Shown here piece by piece: positions 1 to 4,958 of a DNA stretch of 5,306 bases. The position numbers were made by a program, and so were the translations under genes. The number at the start of each line of letters is the position of its first letter. Position 1 is the stretch's first letter. Under the pieces are notes generated by a model. The model was given only the letters and a program-made list of their open reading frames with translations, searched no databases and was not told the DNA's origin. The stretch comes from Desulfobacterales bacterium. GTDB lineage: Bacteria; Desulfobacterota; Desulfobacteria; Desulfobacterales; UBA5852. The DNA is taken from assembly GCA_016735415.1 (NCBI GenBank), contig JAERRP010000828.1, positions 1-5,306 on the forward strand, read 5' to 3'.

Positions 1-471
1 GGTCACGTCTTTTCCTTCGCCCGCCATGAAATCGCTCAGGGGCACAACAAAGCCGTAACGCATATGGGTTCCGATGAGGTCGGAATCGTTCACCCAGCCG
101 TCATAGATGTTTTTCCCGGAGGCCCACTGGGTCTGCAGCTTTTCGACCACATCCCCTTCCTGAATCAGGTCAAAGGCGACCTTGATGCCGGTAATCTCTT
201 CAAACGCCTTGGTGAGAACCTTAGCCTCATATTCGTGGGTCGGAATGGTCTCGGAGACGACCTTGATCTTCATTCCTTTAAAGGGTTTGGACGCTTTGAT
301 AAACCATTCCATTTCTTTCATCTGTTGGTCTTTGGTCAGTGTGGACGGTTGAAACTCGTTGTCCACCCATTCCTTGGCGGCATCCATCTGCGGCGAAGAC
401 CAGCAGGGAACGCTGAGAAAAACAAGCGCCAAGGCTGCAATCATGCAAAACAGTAATCTCTTCTTGCTCAT
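1..471 (-). CDS. glpV: Glycerol ABC transporter substrate-binding protein, N-terminal 157 codons (cut by left window edge)
   Basis: This is the secreted binding protein that would capture the substrate outside the inner membrane and pass it to the GlpP/GlpQ permeases. The frame is open from the ATG at 471 to the window edge, so the C-terminal part is missing; as I recall, relatives are unusually long, around 570 residues. Residues 1-26 form a signal peptide: basic MSKKR, a hydrophobic core (LLFCMIAALALVFL), then VPCWSS. A Cys is present at 23, but VPC is not a good lipobox, so signal peptidase I cleavage near 25-26 is more likely. The mature protein starts with a polar, probably helical stretch (about 28-66, with KEWVDNEFQPSTL) before the first strand, KIKVVSETIPTHEYEAK. 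EEITGIKV, DLIQEGDVVEKLQTQ and NIYDGWVNDSDLIGTH match the glycerol-type binding proteins from memory. The start is fixed by AAGGAG at 485-480, 8 nt upstream. It is the last gene visible in the operon. The substrate is inferred from family and context. Confidence 0.9.
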   Translation of the reverse strand, partial: MSKKRLLFCMIAALALVFLSVPCWSSPQMDAAKEWVDNEFQPSTLTKDQQMKEMEWFIKASKPFKGMKIKVVSETIPTHEYEAKVLTKAFEEITGIKVAFDLIQEGDVVEKLQTQWASGKNIYDGWVNDSDLIGTHMRYGFVVPLSDFMAGEGKDVT

Positions 472-479
472 TGCCGTTT

Positions 480-485
480 CTCCTT
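480..485 (-). promoter_or_regulatory. Ribosome binding site of the substrate-binding protein gene
   Basis: AAGGAG on the minus strand lies 8 nt before the ATG at 471. It is one of the stronger Shine-Dalgarno sequences in the operon, fitting the high expression usually needed for a binding protein relative to its permeases. It also decides the start, because the next in-frame ATG (codon 10) would cut into the signal peptide. Confidence 0.8.
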
Positions 486-612
486 TCAAGTCAATCGGGT
501 TCATCGCACACGCCCCGCCCAGTTGTATTTTCCATTGAGCCGTATTCCGGTCAGGAAAACCGGCAGGGCAAACCAGAGGCTTTATTCGATCCGCCCCATC
601 ACTTTGATGTAG

Positions 613-626
613 CCATCACCTCCTTT
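613..626 (-). promoter_or_regulatory. Perfect Shine-Dalgarno sequence without a matching full-length gene
   Basis: The minus strand reads AAAGGAGGTGATGG here, with AAGGAGGTGAT at 625-615, a full-length match to the 16S rRNA anti-Shine-Dalgarno tail. It lies in the 178-bp spacer between the DUF2160 gene and the binding-protein gene, about 140 nt before the latter's start. Only tiny frames follow: an ATG overlapping its end (616) gives MATSK and stop, and an ATG 15 nt further (599) gives MGRIE and stop. An ATG just before it (629) reads through it for 15 codons (MKGGDGYIKVMGRIE). It could serve a leader peptide, act as a ribosome-bound mRNA stabiliser, or be the relic of a lost gene. What is visible is the motif; any function is inference. 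Confidence 0.45.
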
Positions 627-627
627 C

Positions 628-648
628 ATTCCACAATCCGCAATTGGA
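628..648. repeat. Three degenerate tandem heptamers just after the DUF2160 gene stop codon
   Basis: On the plus strand the units are ATTCCAC, AATCCGC and AATTGGA, consecutive and sharing a mostly AATCC-like core with period 7. The tract begins one base beyond the DUF2160 stop codon and ends beside the orphan Shine-Dalgarno sequence. It resembles the short 7-bp periodic intergenic tracts found in some bacterial genomes. With only three imperfect units, chance cannot be excluded. Confidence 0.35.
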
Positions 649-649
649 T

Positions 650-934
650 CTATCCCCAAACCATCACAACAATAATCCAGCACACCGCAACAGCCAGTAG
701 GATCCAGAGAGAGAATTGGGTCAAGCCGATCCATGCAAAAAAGATATAAACACTGCTTAAGATCCCGATGAAGAACCGATCACCCGGTGTGGTGGGAATC
801 GGCAGGAAACCGCGACGTTCCAGAGAAGGGGATACGGTTTGCCATATGGCTATGGCAATCACCGTCAGGATAATGGTGCTACAGAAAACTGCCGTTGGAA
901 CGGTCCATCTCATCCATTCTAAAGTCAACCCCAT
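650..934 (-). CDS. glpU: DUF2160-family small membrane protein of the glycerol ABC transporter
   Basis: This is a 94-residue integral membrane protein with no known biochemical activity. DUF2160 proteins accompany glycerol-type ABC importers, and the rhizobial member is GlpU, so an accessory role in assembling or stabilising the permease is plausible but unproven. Three hydrophobic segments are visible: about 12-32 (VPTAVFC to IAIAIW), 54-72 (FFIGILSSVYIFFAWIG) and 74-92 (FSLWILLAVAVCWIIVVMV). Between the first two lies the conserved loop ERRGFLPIPTTPGDR (39-53), which identifies the family, as does the N-terminal EWMRWTVPTA. I chose the ATG at 934 over the longer frame starting at 964. The extra ten residues (MPWVACKGGI) would lie mostly inside the preceding gene, while AAGGGGGG at 946-939 sits just before the 934 ATG. 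The gene starts 10 nt after the GlpQ stop codon, so it is probably translated by coupling. It is easily missed because of its size. Confidence 0.85.
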   Translation of the reverse strand: MGLTLEWMRWTVPTAVFCSTIILTVIAIAIWQTVSPSLERRGFLPIPTTPGDRFFIGILSSVYIFFAWIGLTQFSLWILLAVAVCWIIVVMVWG

Positions 935-938
935 GATT

Positions 939-946
939 CCCCCCTT
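939..946 (-). promoter_or_regulatory. Ribosome binding site overlapping the GlpQ stop codon; decides the DUF2160 protein start
   Basis: The minus strand reads TAAGGGGGGAATCATG: the GlpQ stop codon TAA runs into a purine tract that serves as the Shine-Dalgarno sequence of the next gene, 4 nt before its ATG. This supports the 94-residue form of the downstream protein and suggests terminating ribosomes restart on it. Confidence 0.6.
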
Positions 947-1748
947 ACACGCGACCCATGGCAAAGCCCTTGGCCATATGATTGCGTACGAACCAGATTA
1001 CCAAGGCGCCCGGTACAATGGTCAGTATCCCGGCCGCAGCCAGCAGACCGAAGTCGAGACCGGTGGCGCTGATGGTTCGCGTCATGATCGCCGAGATCGG
1101 TTTCGCTTCGGTTACCGTCAGCGTCCGGGCCAACAGCAGTTCCACCCAGCTGAACATAAAACAGAAAAAGGCTGTCACACCGACCCCGGTCCGGATCAGC
1201 GGGAGAAAGATGGTGATGAAAAATCGCGGAAAACTATACCCGTCGATAAAGGCGGTCTCATCAATTTCACGGGGGACCCCCGACATAAAGCCTTCCAAAA
1301 TCCACACCGCCAACGGCACATTGAATAGACAGTGCGCAAGCGCCACCGCAAAATGGGTATCCAGAAGACCGATCGTGGAATAGAGCTGGAAAAAGGGAAG
1401 GGCAAAAACAGCCGCCGGGGCCATGCGATTGGTGAGCAACCAAAAAAACATCTGTTTGTCGCCCACGAACTGGTAGCGTGAAAAGGCATACGCCGCAGGA
1501 AGGGCCACGGAAAGGGATATAATCGTGTTCATGGCCACGTAGATCATGGAATTAACATAACCCATATACCAGGATGAATCGGTAAAGATCCTCATGTAGT
1601 TCATGAATGTGAGGCCTTTCGGGTACAGGGCGAAGGATGCAAGGATGTCGGCGTTAGACCTGAGCGACATGCTGAGCATCCAGTAGATGGGCATCAGCAG
1701 CAGGATGAAGTAGATGACAAGGCCGATGGTTTTTTTCTTTCCTTTCAT
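945..1748 (-). CDS. glpQ: Glycerol ABC transporter permease GlpQ (MalG-like)
   Basis: This is one of two transmembrane subunits of a binding-protein-dependent importer in the inner membrane. It has 267 residues, typical of MalG-type permeases. Six hydrophobic segments are visible, at about 8-26, 66-89, 101-123, 132-152, 189-208 and 234-255. The cytoplasmic coupling loop with the EAA motif is at 161-184: E161-IDETAFIDG170 followed by IFLP, which docks on an ATPase subunit. NYMRIF near 50 and a basic, short C-terminus (HMAKGFAMGRV) are typical of the family. The ATG overlaps the GlpP stop codon as ATGA, with AGGAG inside the end of glpP, so the two permeases should be made in equal amounts. The name follows the rhizobial glycerol transporter and is unrelated to the E. 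coli glycerophosphodiesterase GlpQ. The permease assignment is firm; glycerol as substrate rests on context. Confidence 0.93.
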   Translation of the reverse strand: MKGKKKTIGLVIYFILLLMPIYWMLSMSLRSNADILASFALYPKGLTFMNYMRIFTDSSWYMGYVNSMIYVAMNTIISLSVALPAAYAFSRYQFVGDKQMFFWLLTNRMAPAAVFALPFFQLYSTIGLLDTHFAVALAHCLFNVPLAVWILEGFMSGVPREIDETAFIDGYSFPRFFITIFLPLIRTGVGVTAFFCFMFSWVELLLARTLTVTEAKPISAIMTRTISATGLDFGLLAAAGILTIVPGALVIWFVRNHMAKGFAMGRV

Positions 1749-2620
1749 ACCGTCTCTCCTTTTCCGACTCTCTGAAGCGCCTGGTAGAAGATAAAGCTGA
1801 ACAGCAGTACAATGACAAAGTAAATGAGCGAAAAGGCCCCGCCGGGTCCCAGGTCGAATTGCAAAAGAGCGATCTTGACCAGATAAATGGAGAGGAACGT
1901 GGTGGAATTTCCGGGCCCGCCTCCCGTCAACACAAAGGGCTCGGCGTAAATCAGGAAGCTATCCATGAAACGAAGCAGAAAGGCGATGGTGAGTACGCCG
2001 CGCATCTTGGGCAACTGGATGTAAAGAAAGGTGGCCCAGGCCGATGCCCCGTCAATCCGGGCTGCCTGGTAGTAGACTTCCGGGATGGCCCGCAGTCCCG
2101 CATAGGCCATGATGGCAACCAGCGGGGACCAATGCCAGACCTCCATCAACATCACGGTGATCCAGGCATCGAGCCAGTTGTCAGTGTGATCGAAAGGAAT
2201 GCCGAGCAGTTCGTTCATGCCTGCCCCGAACAGGCCGATATCGGGACGGGTAAAAATCATCCAGATGGTCCCGATGGTATTCCATGGAATCAGCAGGGGT
2301 AATGCGATGGTCACCAGGCAGACGGGGACCCCCCAGCCCTTTTTCGGCATGGCCAGGGCAATGAGTATACCTAAGGGCATCTCGATCACCAGCACAAGCC
2401 CTGAAAACAGGAATTGACGCCAGAGGGCGTCATGTAGGCGTTTGTCGGCCAGCATCTCCCGGAACCACTCGGTGCCGACAAAAACAGACTGTCCCGGCCC
2501 AAAGATATCCTGGACCGAATAATTGATTACGGTCATCAAGGGAATAATGGCGCTGAAGGCGACGATGACAAAAACCGGCAGCACCAGCAGCCAGGCTCTG
2601 TTATTTGGCCATTTTTCCAT
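1745..2620 (-). CDS. glpP: Glycerol ABC transporter permease GlpP (MalF-like)
   Basis: This is the second transmembrane subunit, expected to pair with GlpQ as a heterodimeric channel. It has 291 residues, typical of sugar-type (UgpA/MalF-like) permeases. The N-terminal helix (10-34, LLVLPVFVIVAFSAIIPLM) is followed by an extracytoplasmic loop (about 38-65), then helices near 70-91, 99-122, 152-176, 208-230 and 262-281. The EAA coupling loop is at 181-204: E181-VYYQAARIDG190 followed by IQLP. LTGGGPGNSTTFLS (231-244) is a signature stretch of this permease type. AAGGGGGAG at 2634-2626, 5 nt upstream, supports the ATG at 2620. A 60-nt spacer separates it from glpT, the longest gap among the five genes from glpS to glpU. 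Its last codons contain the ribosome binding site of glpQ. Confidence 0.93.
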   Translation of the reverse strand: MEKWPNNRAWLLVLPVFVIVAFSAIIPLMTVINYSVQDIFGPGQSVFVGTEWFREMLADKRLHDALWRQFLFSGLVLVIEMPLGILIALAMPKKGWGVPVCLVTIALPLLIPWNTIGTIWMIFTRPDIGLFGAGMNELLGIPFDHTDNWLDAWITVMLMEVWHWSPLVAIMAYAGLRAIPEVYYQAARIDGASAWATFLYIQLPKMRGVLTIAFLLRFMDSFLIYAEPFVLTGGGPGNSTTFLSIYLVKIALLQFDLGPGGAFSLIYFVIVLLFSFIFYQALQRVGKGETV

Positions 2621-2636
2621 TCTGGCTCCCCCTTGT

Positions 2637-2675
2637 GATTGACGATTTTTGATTGAAAAACCTTAAATCTTAAAC
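2637..2675. repeat. Heptamer-periodic AT-rich tract between glpT and glpP
   Basis: On the plus strand, three consecutive units GATTGAC, GATTTTT, GATTGAA (2637-2657) are followed, after 4 nt, by CTTAAAT and CTTAAAC (2662-2675). Most of the 60-nt spacer is thus made of imperfect 7-bp units. It could be a slippage-generated spacer, an mRNA processing site between the ATPase and permease genes, or a protein-binding tract. The periodicity is visible; the role is not. Confidence 0.45.
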
Positions 2676-2680
2676 CCCTT

Positions 2681-3766
2681 TCATTTAATCAACCGTTCGT
2701 CTGCAAACAGCTTGGTCCACTTCGGCGGAAAGGCAAGCCAAACCTCGCCCTCGGGAAGCGGTTTGTCTTCGGGCAATCTGGCCATCAAGGTTTGATCCGC
2801 CAACCCAAGGGTCACAATCCTGTAACTGCCTAGATCTTCAATCCCTTTGACCCCGGCTTTGACCCTTTTGTCCCCGGACCCCGCATGTAATTCCAGATAC
2901 ATGGGCCGTATGCCAAGTTCCAGCTTTCCCTCTGCTTTACGTCCTTCTGCCGCCGTTTCCTCGTCCAGGTCAATGCCGATGCCGTCAACCCTTGCTTTAT
3001 TTCCCTCTATGGTACATTCCAGGAAGTTCATTCCCGGGCTCCCGATGAAGTAACCCACAAATTTGTGTTCCGGATTTTCAAAAAGGTCCTGGGGAGAGCC
3101 GATCTGTACCATTTCTCCTTCGAACATCACCGCCACTTGATCGGCAAATGTCAATGCTTCCACCTGGTCATGGGTCACGTAAATGAAGGTCAGCTTCAAT
3201 TCCTCGTGGATTTCTTTGAGCTTGCGCCGCAGGCGCCATTTCATCTGCGGATCGATAACCGTCAGCGGCTCATCGAAAAGGATGGCCGCCACATCGCTGC
3301 GAACCAGCCCACGGCCCAACGAGATTTTCTGTTTGGCATCGGCGGCCAACCCCGCCGCCCGCTTGTTAAGGAAAGGGGTAAGATCCAGGATTTCGGCGAC
3401 TTCCAGGACACGTTTTTTGACCGCGGCTTCATTAATCCCTCGATTTCGCAACGGAAATGCGAGGTTGTTGAAAACGCTCATGGTGTCGTAGAGCACGGGA
3501 AACTGAAAGACCTGGGCGATGTTCCGTTTTTCAGGGGGTAATGCCGTGACGTCTTCCCCATCATATAAAACCCGCCCTCTGCTGGGCGTAAGCAAGCCGG
3601 AAACAATGTTGAGTAAGGTCGTCTTGCCGCAGCCCGACGGACCCAGCAAGGCGCACGCCACCCCATCTTCCCACACATTATGGATCCGTTTCAGGGCATA
3701 ATCCGAATTTCCCCCTGGTTTGGGCAGGTAGCTGTGCGCAACTTCATTCAACTCAATGCGAGCCAT
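2681..3766 (-). CDS. glpT: Glycerol ABC transporter ATPase GlpT, canonical core but degenerate signature motif
   Basis: This 361-residue cytoplasmic MalK-type ATPase is expected to pair with GlpS to drive import. The core motifs are intact: likely A-loop Tyr13, Walker A GPSGCGKTT (42-50), Q-loop Gln88, Walker B with D165-E166, D-loop ending at D172, and the switch His199 in VTHDQ. The signature motif, normally LSGGQ, reads LAADA (140-144), followed by KQKISLGRGL. As I recall, similar sequences (LTADAKQK) occur in rhizobial GlpT, so this is a family trait rather than decay. A C-terminal regulatory/TOBE-like region (about 240-355) begins after YFIGSPGMNFLE. The gene overlaps the end of glpS by 14 nt in another frame and has AAAAGG at 3777-3772, 5 nt before the ATG. 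It is unrelated to the E. coli glycerol-3-phosphate antiporter GlpT. The ATPase call is firm; glycerol specificity is inferred. Confidence 0.93.
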   Translation of the reverse strand: MARIELNEVAHSYLPKPGGNSDYALKRIHNVWEDGVACALLGPSGCGKTTLLNIVSGLLTPSRGRVLYDGEDVTALPPEKRNIAQVFQFPVLYDTMSVFNNLAFPLRNRGINEAAVKKRVLEVAEILDLTPFLNKRAAGLAADAKQKISLGRGLVRSDVAAILFDEPLTVIDPQMKWRLRRKLKEIHEELKLTFIYVTHDQVEALTFADQVAVMFEGEMVQIGSPQDLFENPEHKFVGYFIGSPGMNFLECTIEGNKARVDGIGIDLDEETAAEGRKAEGKLELGIRPMYLELHAGSGDKRVKAGVKGIEDLGSYRIVTLGLADQTLMARLPEDKPLPEGEVWLAFPPKWTKLFADERLIK

Positions 3767-4862
3767 CAGAACCTTTTATTTCAGTCTTATGAGAAGGCGA
3801 CGCAACCAGAACCCCTGCCGCATCATACACAAAAAAAGAGGCCGCATTGATATATATGGCTATTTCGGCACCAATCCGAACGGGGCGAATTCCGTTTTCC
3901 TGAACCACCATCCGGAAGCCGCCATGGTCTGCATGAATGAATGTTTCGGACCCGTTAATCTCCCCTAATTCGACTCTGGCCGGAATTTTTACATTCTTTT
4001 TGTCTCTTTCAGACAGGAAAAGATGGTTGGAACGGACCCCGAAGGTATACTTTCCGTCAGAAAGTGATTTCATGTAGTTTTCCAACGGCATTTCTATATT
4101 CTGCCCTATTCGAGCCGTGTCGCCTTGAATCGACCCTTTCAGGAAGTTGATGGGGGGGTCACTGAAGACCTCCGCCACTTTGGTGGTCGACGGGTGATGG
4201 TAAACTTCAGGCGTGGGGCCGGTCTGCAGAACGCGGCCTTTGTCGATGACCACGATATTGCCCCCCAGCATCAGGGCCTCTGTCGGTTCGGTGGTGGTAT
4301 ACACCACAATGGCCTGGCGTGCCTCGAAAATATCCTGCAATTCAGCCCGCAACTCTTCTCGTAGCTTGTAGTCCAGGTTCACCAACGGCTCATCCAACAG
4401 GAGCAGATCCGTCTCTTTGACCAGGGCCCGGGCAATGGCGACGCGCTGTTGCTGACCACCGGAAAGCTCACTGGGGAGGCGGTCGAGGAGACCGTCAATG
4501 TGGAGCATTTCGGCAGTGGCGCGCACCCGCCGATCCGTCTCCGGTTTTGAAACTTTGGCAATTTTTAGCGGCGAGGCGATGTTTTTATAGACCGTCAGGG
4601 AAGGGTAATTGATGAACTGCTGGTATACCATGGCAATACTTCGTTTCCGGACAGACTTGCCCGTAACGTCTACCCCGTTCACCAGCACCCGCCCGGAAGT
4701 GGGTCGGTCGAGGCCTGCCATCAATCGAAGAAGGGATGTCTTGCCGGCCAGGGTTCGGCCAAGCAGGATATTGCGGGAGCCGACCTCAAAGGAGAGACTG
4801 ATATTGCTGATATGGGTTTCCCGGCCAACCTTTTTGGTAATTCCCTCTAAAGATAAGGACAT
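3753..4862 (-). CDS. glpS: Glycerol ABC transporter ATPase GlpS, canonical signature but degenerate nucleotide-binding core
   Basis: This 369-residue cytoplasmic ATPase is the first gene of the transporter operon. The signature motif is perfect, LSGGQQQR (133-140), and Walker B is intact (LLLLDEP, E158). The Q-loop (VYQQ, about 81) and D-loop (LVNLD, D164) are present. However, Walker A reads GRTLAGKTS (35-43), with Leu in place of the second conserved Gly. The A-loop position aligned with MalK Trp13 is Val12. The H-loop reads TTTEPTEA (189-196), putting Thr191 where the switch His belongs. The C-terminal third (about 235-355) resembles the MalK regulatory/TOBE region. These departures mirror those of GlpT, so the pair probably forms one active and one degenerate ATP site. 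The ATG at 4862 has only a modest GAGGA 10 nt upstream. A promoter-like sequence precedes the gene. Confidence 0.92.
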   Translation of the reverse strand: MSLSLEGITKKVGRETHISNISLSFEVGSRNILLGRTLAGKTSLLRLMAGLDRPTSGRVLVNGVDVTGKSVRKRSIAMVYQQFINYPSLTVYKNIASPLKIAKVSKPETDRRVRATAEMLHIDGLLDRLPSELSGGQQQRVAIARALVKETDLLLLDEPLVNLDYKLREELRAELQDIFEARQAIVVYTTTEPTEALMLGGNIVVIDKGRVLQTGPTPEVYHHPSTTKVAEVFSDPPINFLKGSIQGDTARIGQNIEMPLENYMKSLSDGKYTFGVRSNHLFLSERDKKNVKIPARVELGEINGSETFIHADHGGFRMVVQENGIRPVRIGAEIAIYINAASFFVYDAAGVLVASPSHKTEIKGSDGSH

Positions 4863-4918
4863 AATAAACGCATCCTCACGCTATCTGGGTTTTTTACCGC
4901 CTGGATTACGAGGAACAG

Positions 4919-4953
4919 ATTATACGTATATCAAAACAGTCTTTATACTGCAA
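4919..4953 (-). promoter_or_regulatory. Candidate sigma-70-type promoter of the transporter operon, with a TATACGTATA palindrome
   Basis: The minus strand carries a perfect TATAAT at 4924-4919, but no good -35 hexamer lies 16-18 nt upstream of it. An alternative arrangement has TTGCAG (4953-4948), a 17-nt spacer and TATACG (4930-4925). Either would start transcription roughly 45-55 nt before the GlpS ATG. The two -10 candidates together form the palindrome TATACGTATA (4921-4930), which could be part of an operator. The position between the GlpB-like stop codon and glpS suggests the transporter can be transcribed separately from the upstream gene. Assigned from consensus matching only. Confidence 0.45.
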
Positions 4954-4958
4954 TCACT

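Noticed and set aside
64..456. Plus-strand open frame of 130 codons opposite the binding-protein gene
   Set aside because: It is the complement of a clearly recognisable secreted binding protein; its translation resembles no family and has no ribosome binding site that I can see.
547..563. CCGGT...ACCGG inverted repeat in the spacer before the binding-protein gene
   Set aside because: It has a five-pair stem with a 7-nt loop, no extension and no T run. Stems of this size are common by chance.
650..964. Longer 104-residue form of the DUF2160 protein starting at 964
   Set aside because: The added residues mostly overlap the GlpQ coding end and do not resemble the family, while a Shine-Dalgarno tract sits directly before the ATG at 934.
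768..1383. Two long plus-strand frames (186 and 133 codons) opposite glpU and glpQ
   Set aside because: They are low-complexity, basic and polar translations lying antisense to well-supported membrane protein genes.
1859..2302. Plus-strand frame of 147 codons opposite glpP
   Set aside because: It is antisense to a permease with an intact EAA loop; its Gly/Pro/His/Gln-rich translation is typical of a shadow frame.
3065..3541. Plus-strand frame of 158 codons opposite glpT
   Set aside because: It is antisense to the ATPase core, where codon use and all motifs support the minus strand only.
2681..3766. GlpT as a decaying pseudogene because of its lost signature motif
   Set aside because: The frame is full length, all other motifs are intact, and the same signature change is remembered from homologues; the partner GlpS supplies a perfect signature.
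4933..4950. Hairpin followed by T residues (minus strand CAGT-ATAAAG-ACTG-TTTT) 8 nt after the GlpB-like stop codon, a possible terminator
   Set aside because: The stem has only 4 pairs (5 with a G-T pair) and the T run is 4, too weak for a convincing intrinsic terminator. It also overlaps the candidate promoter.
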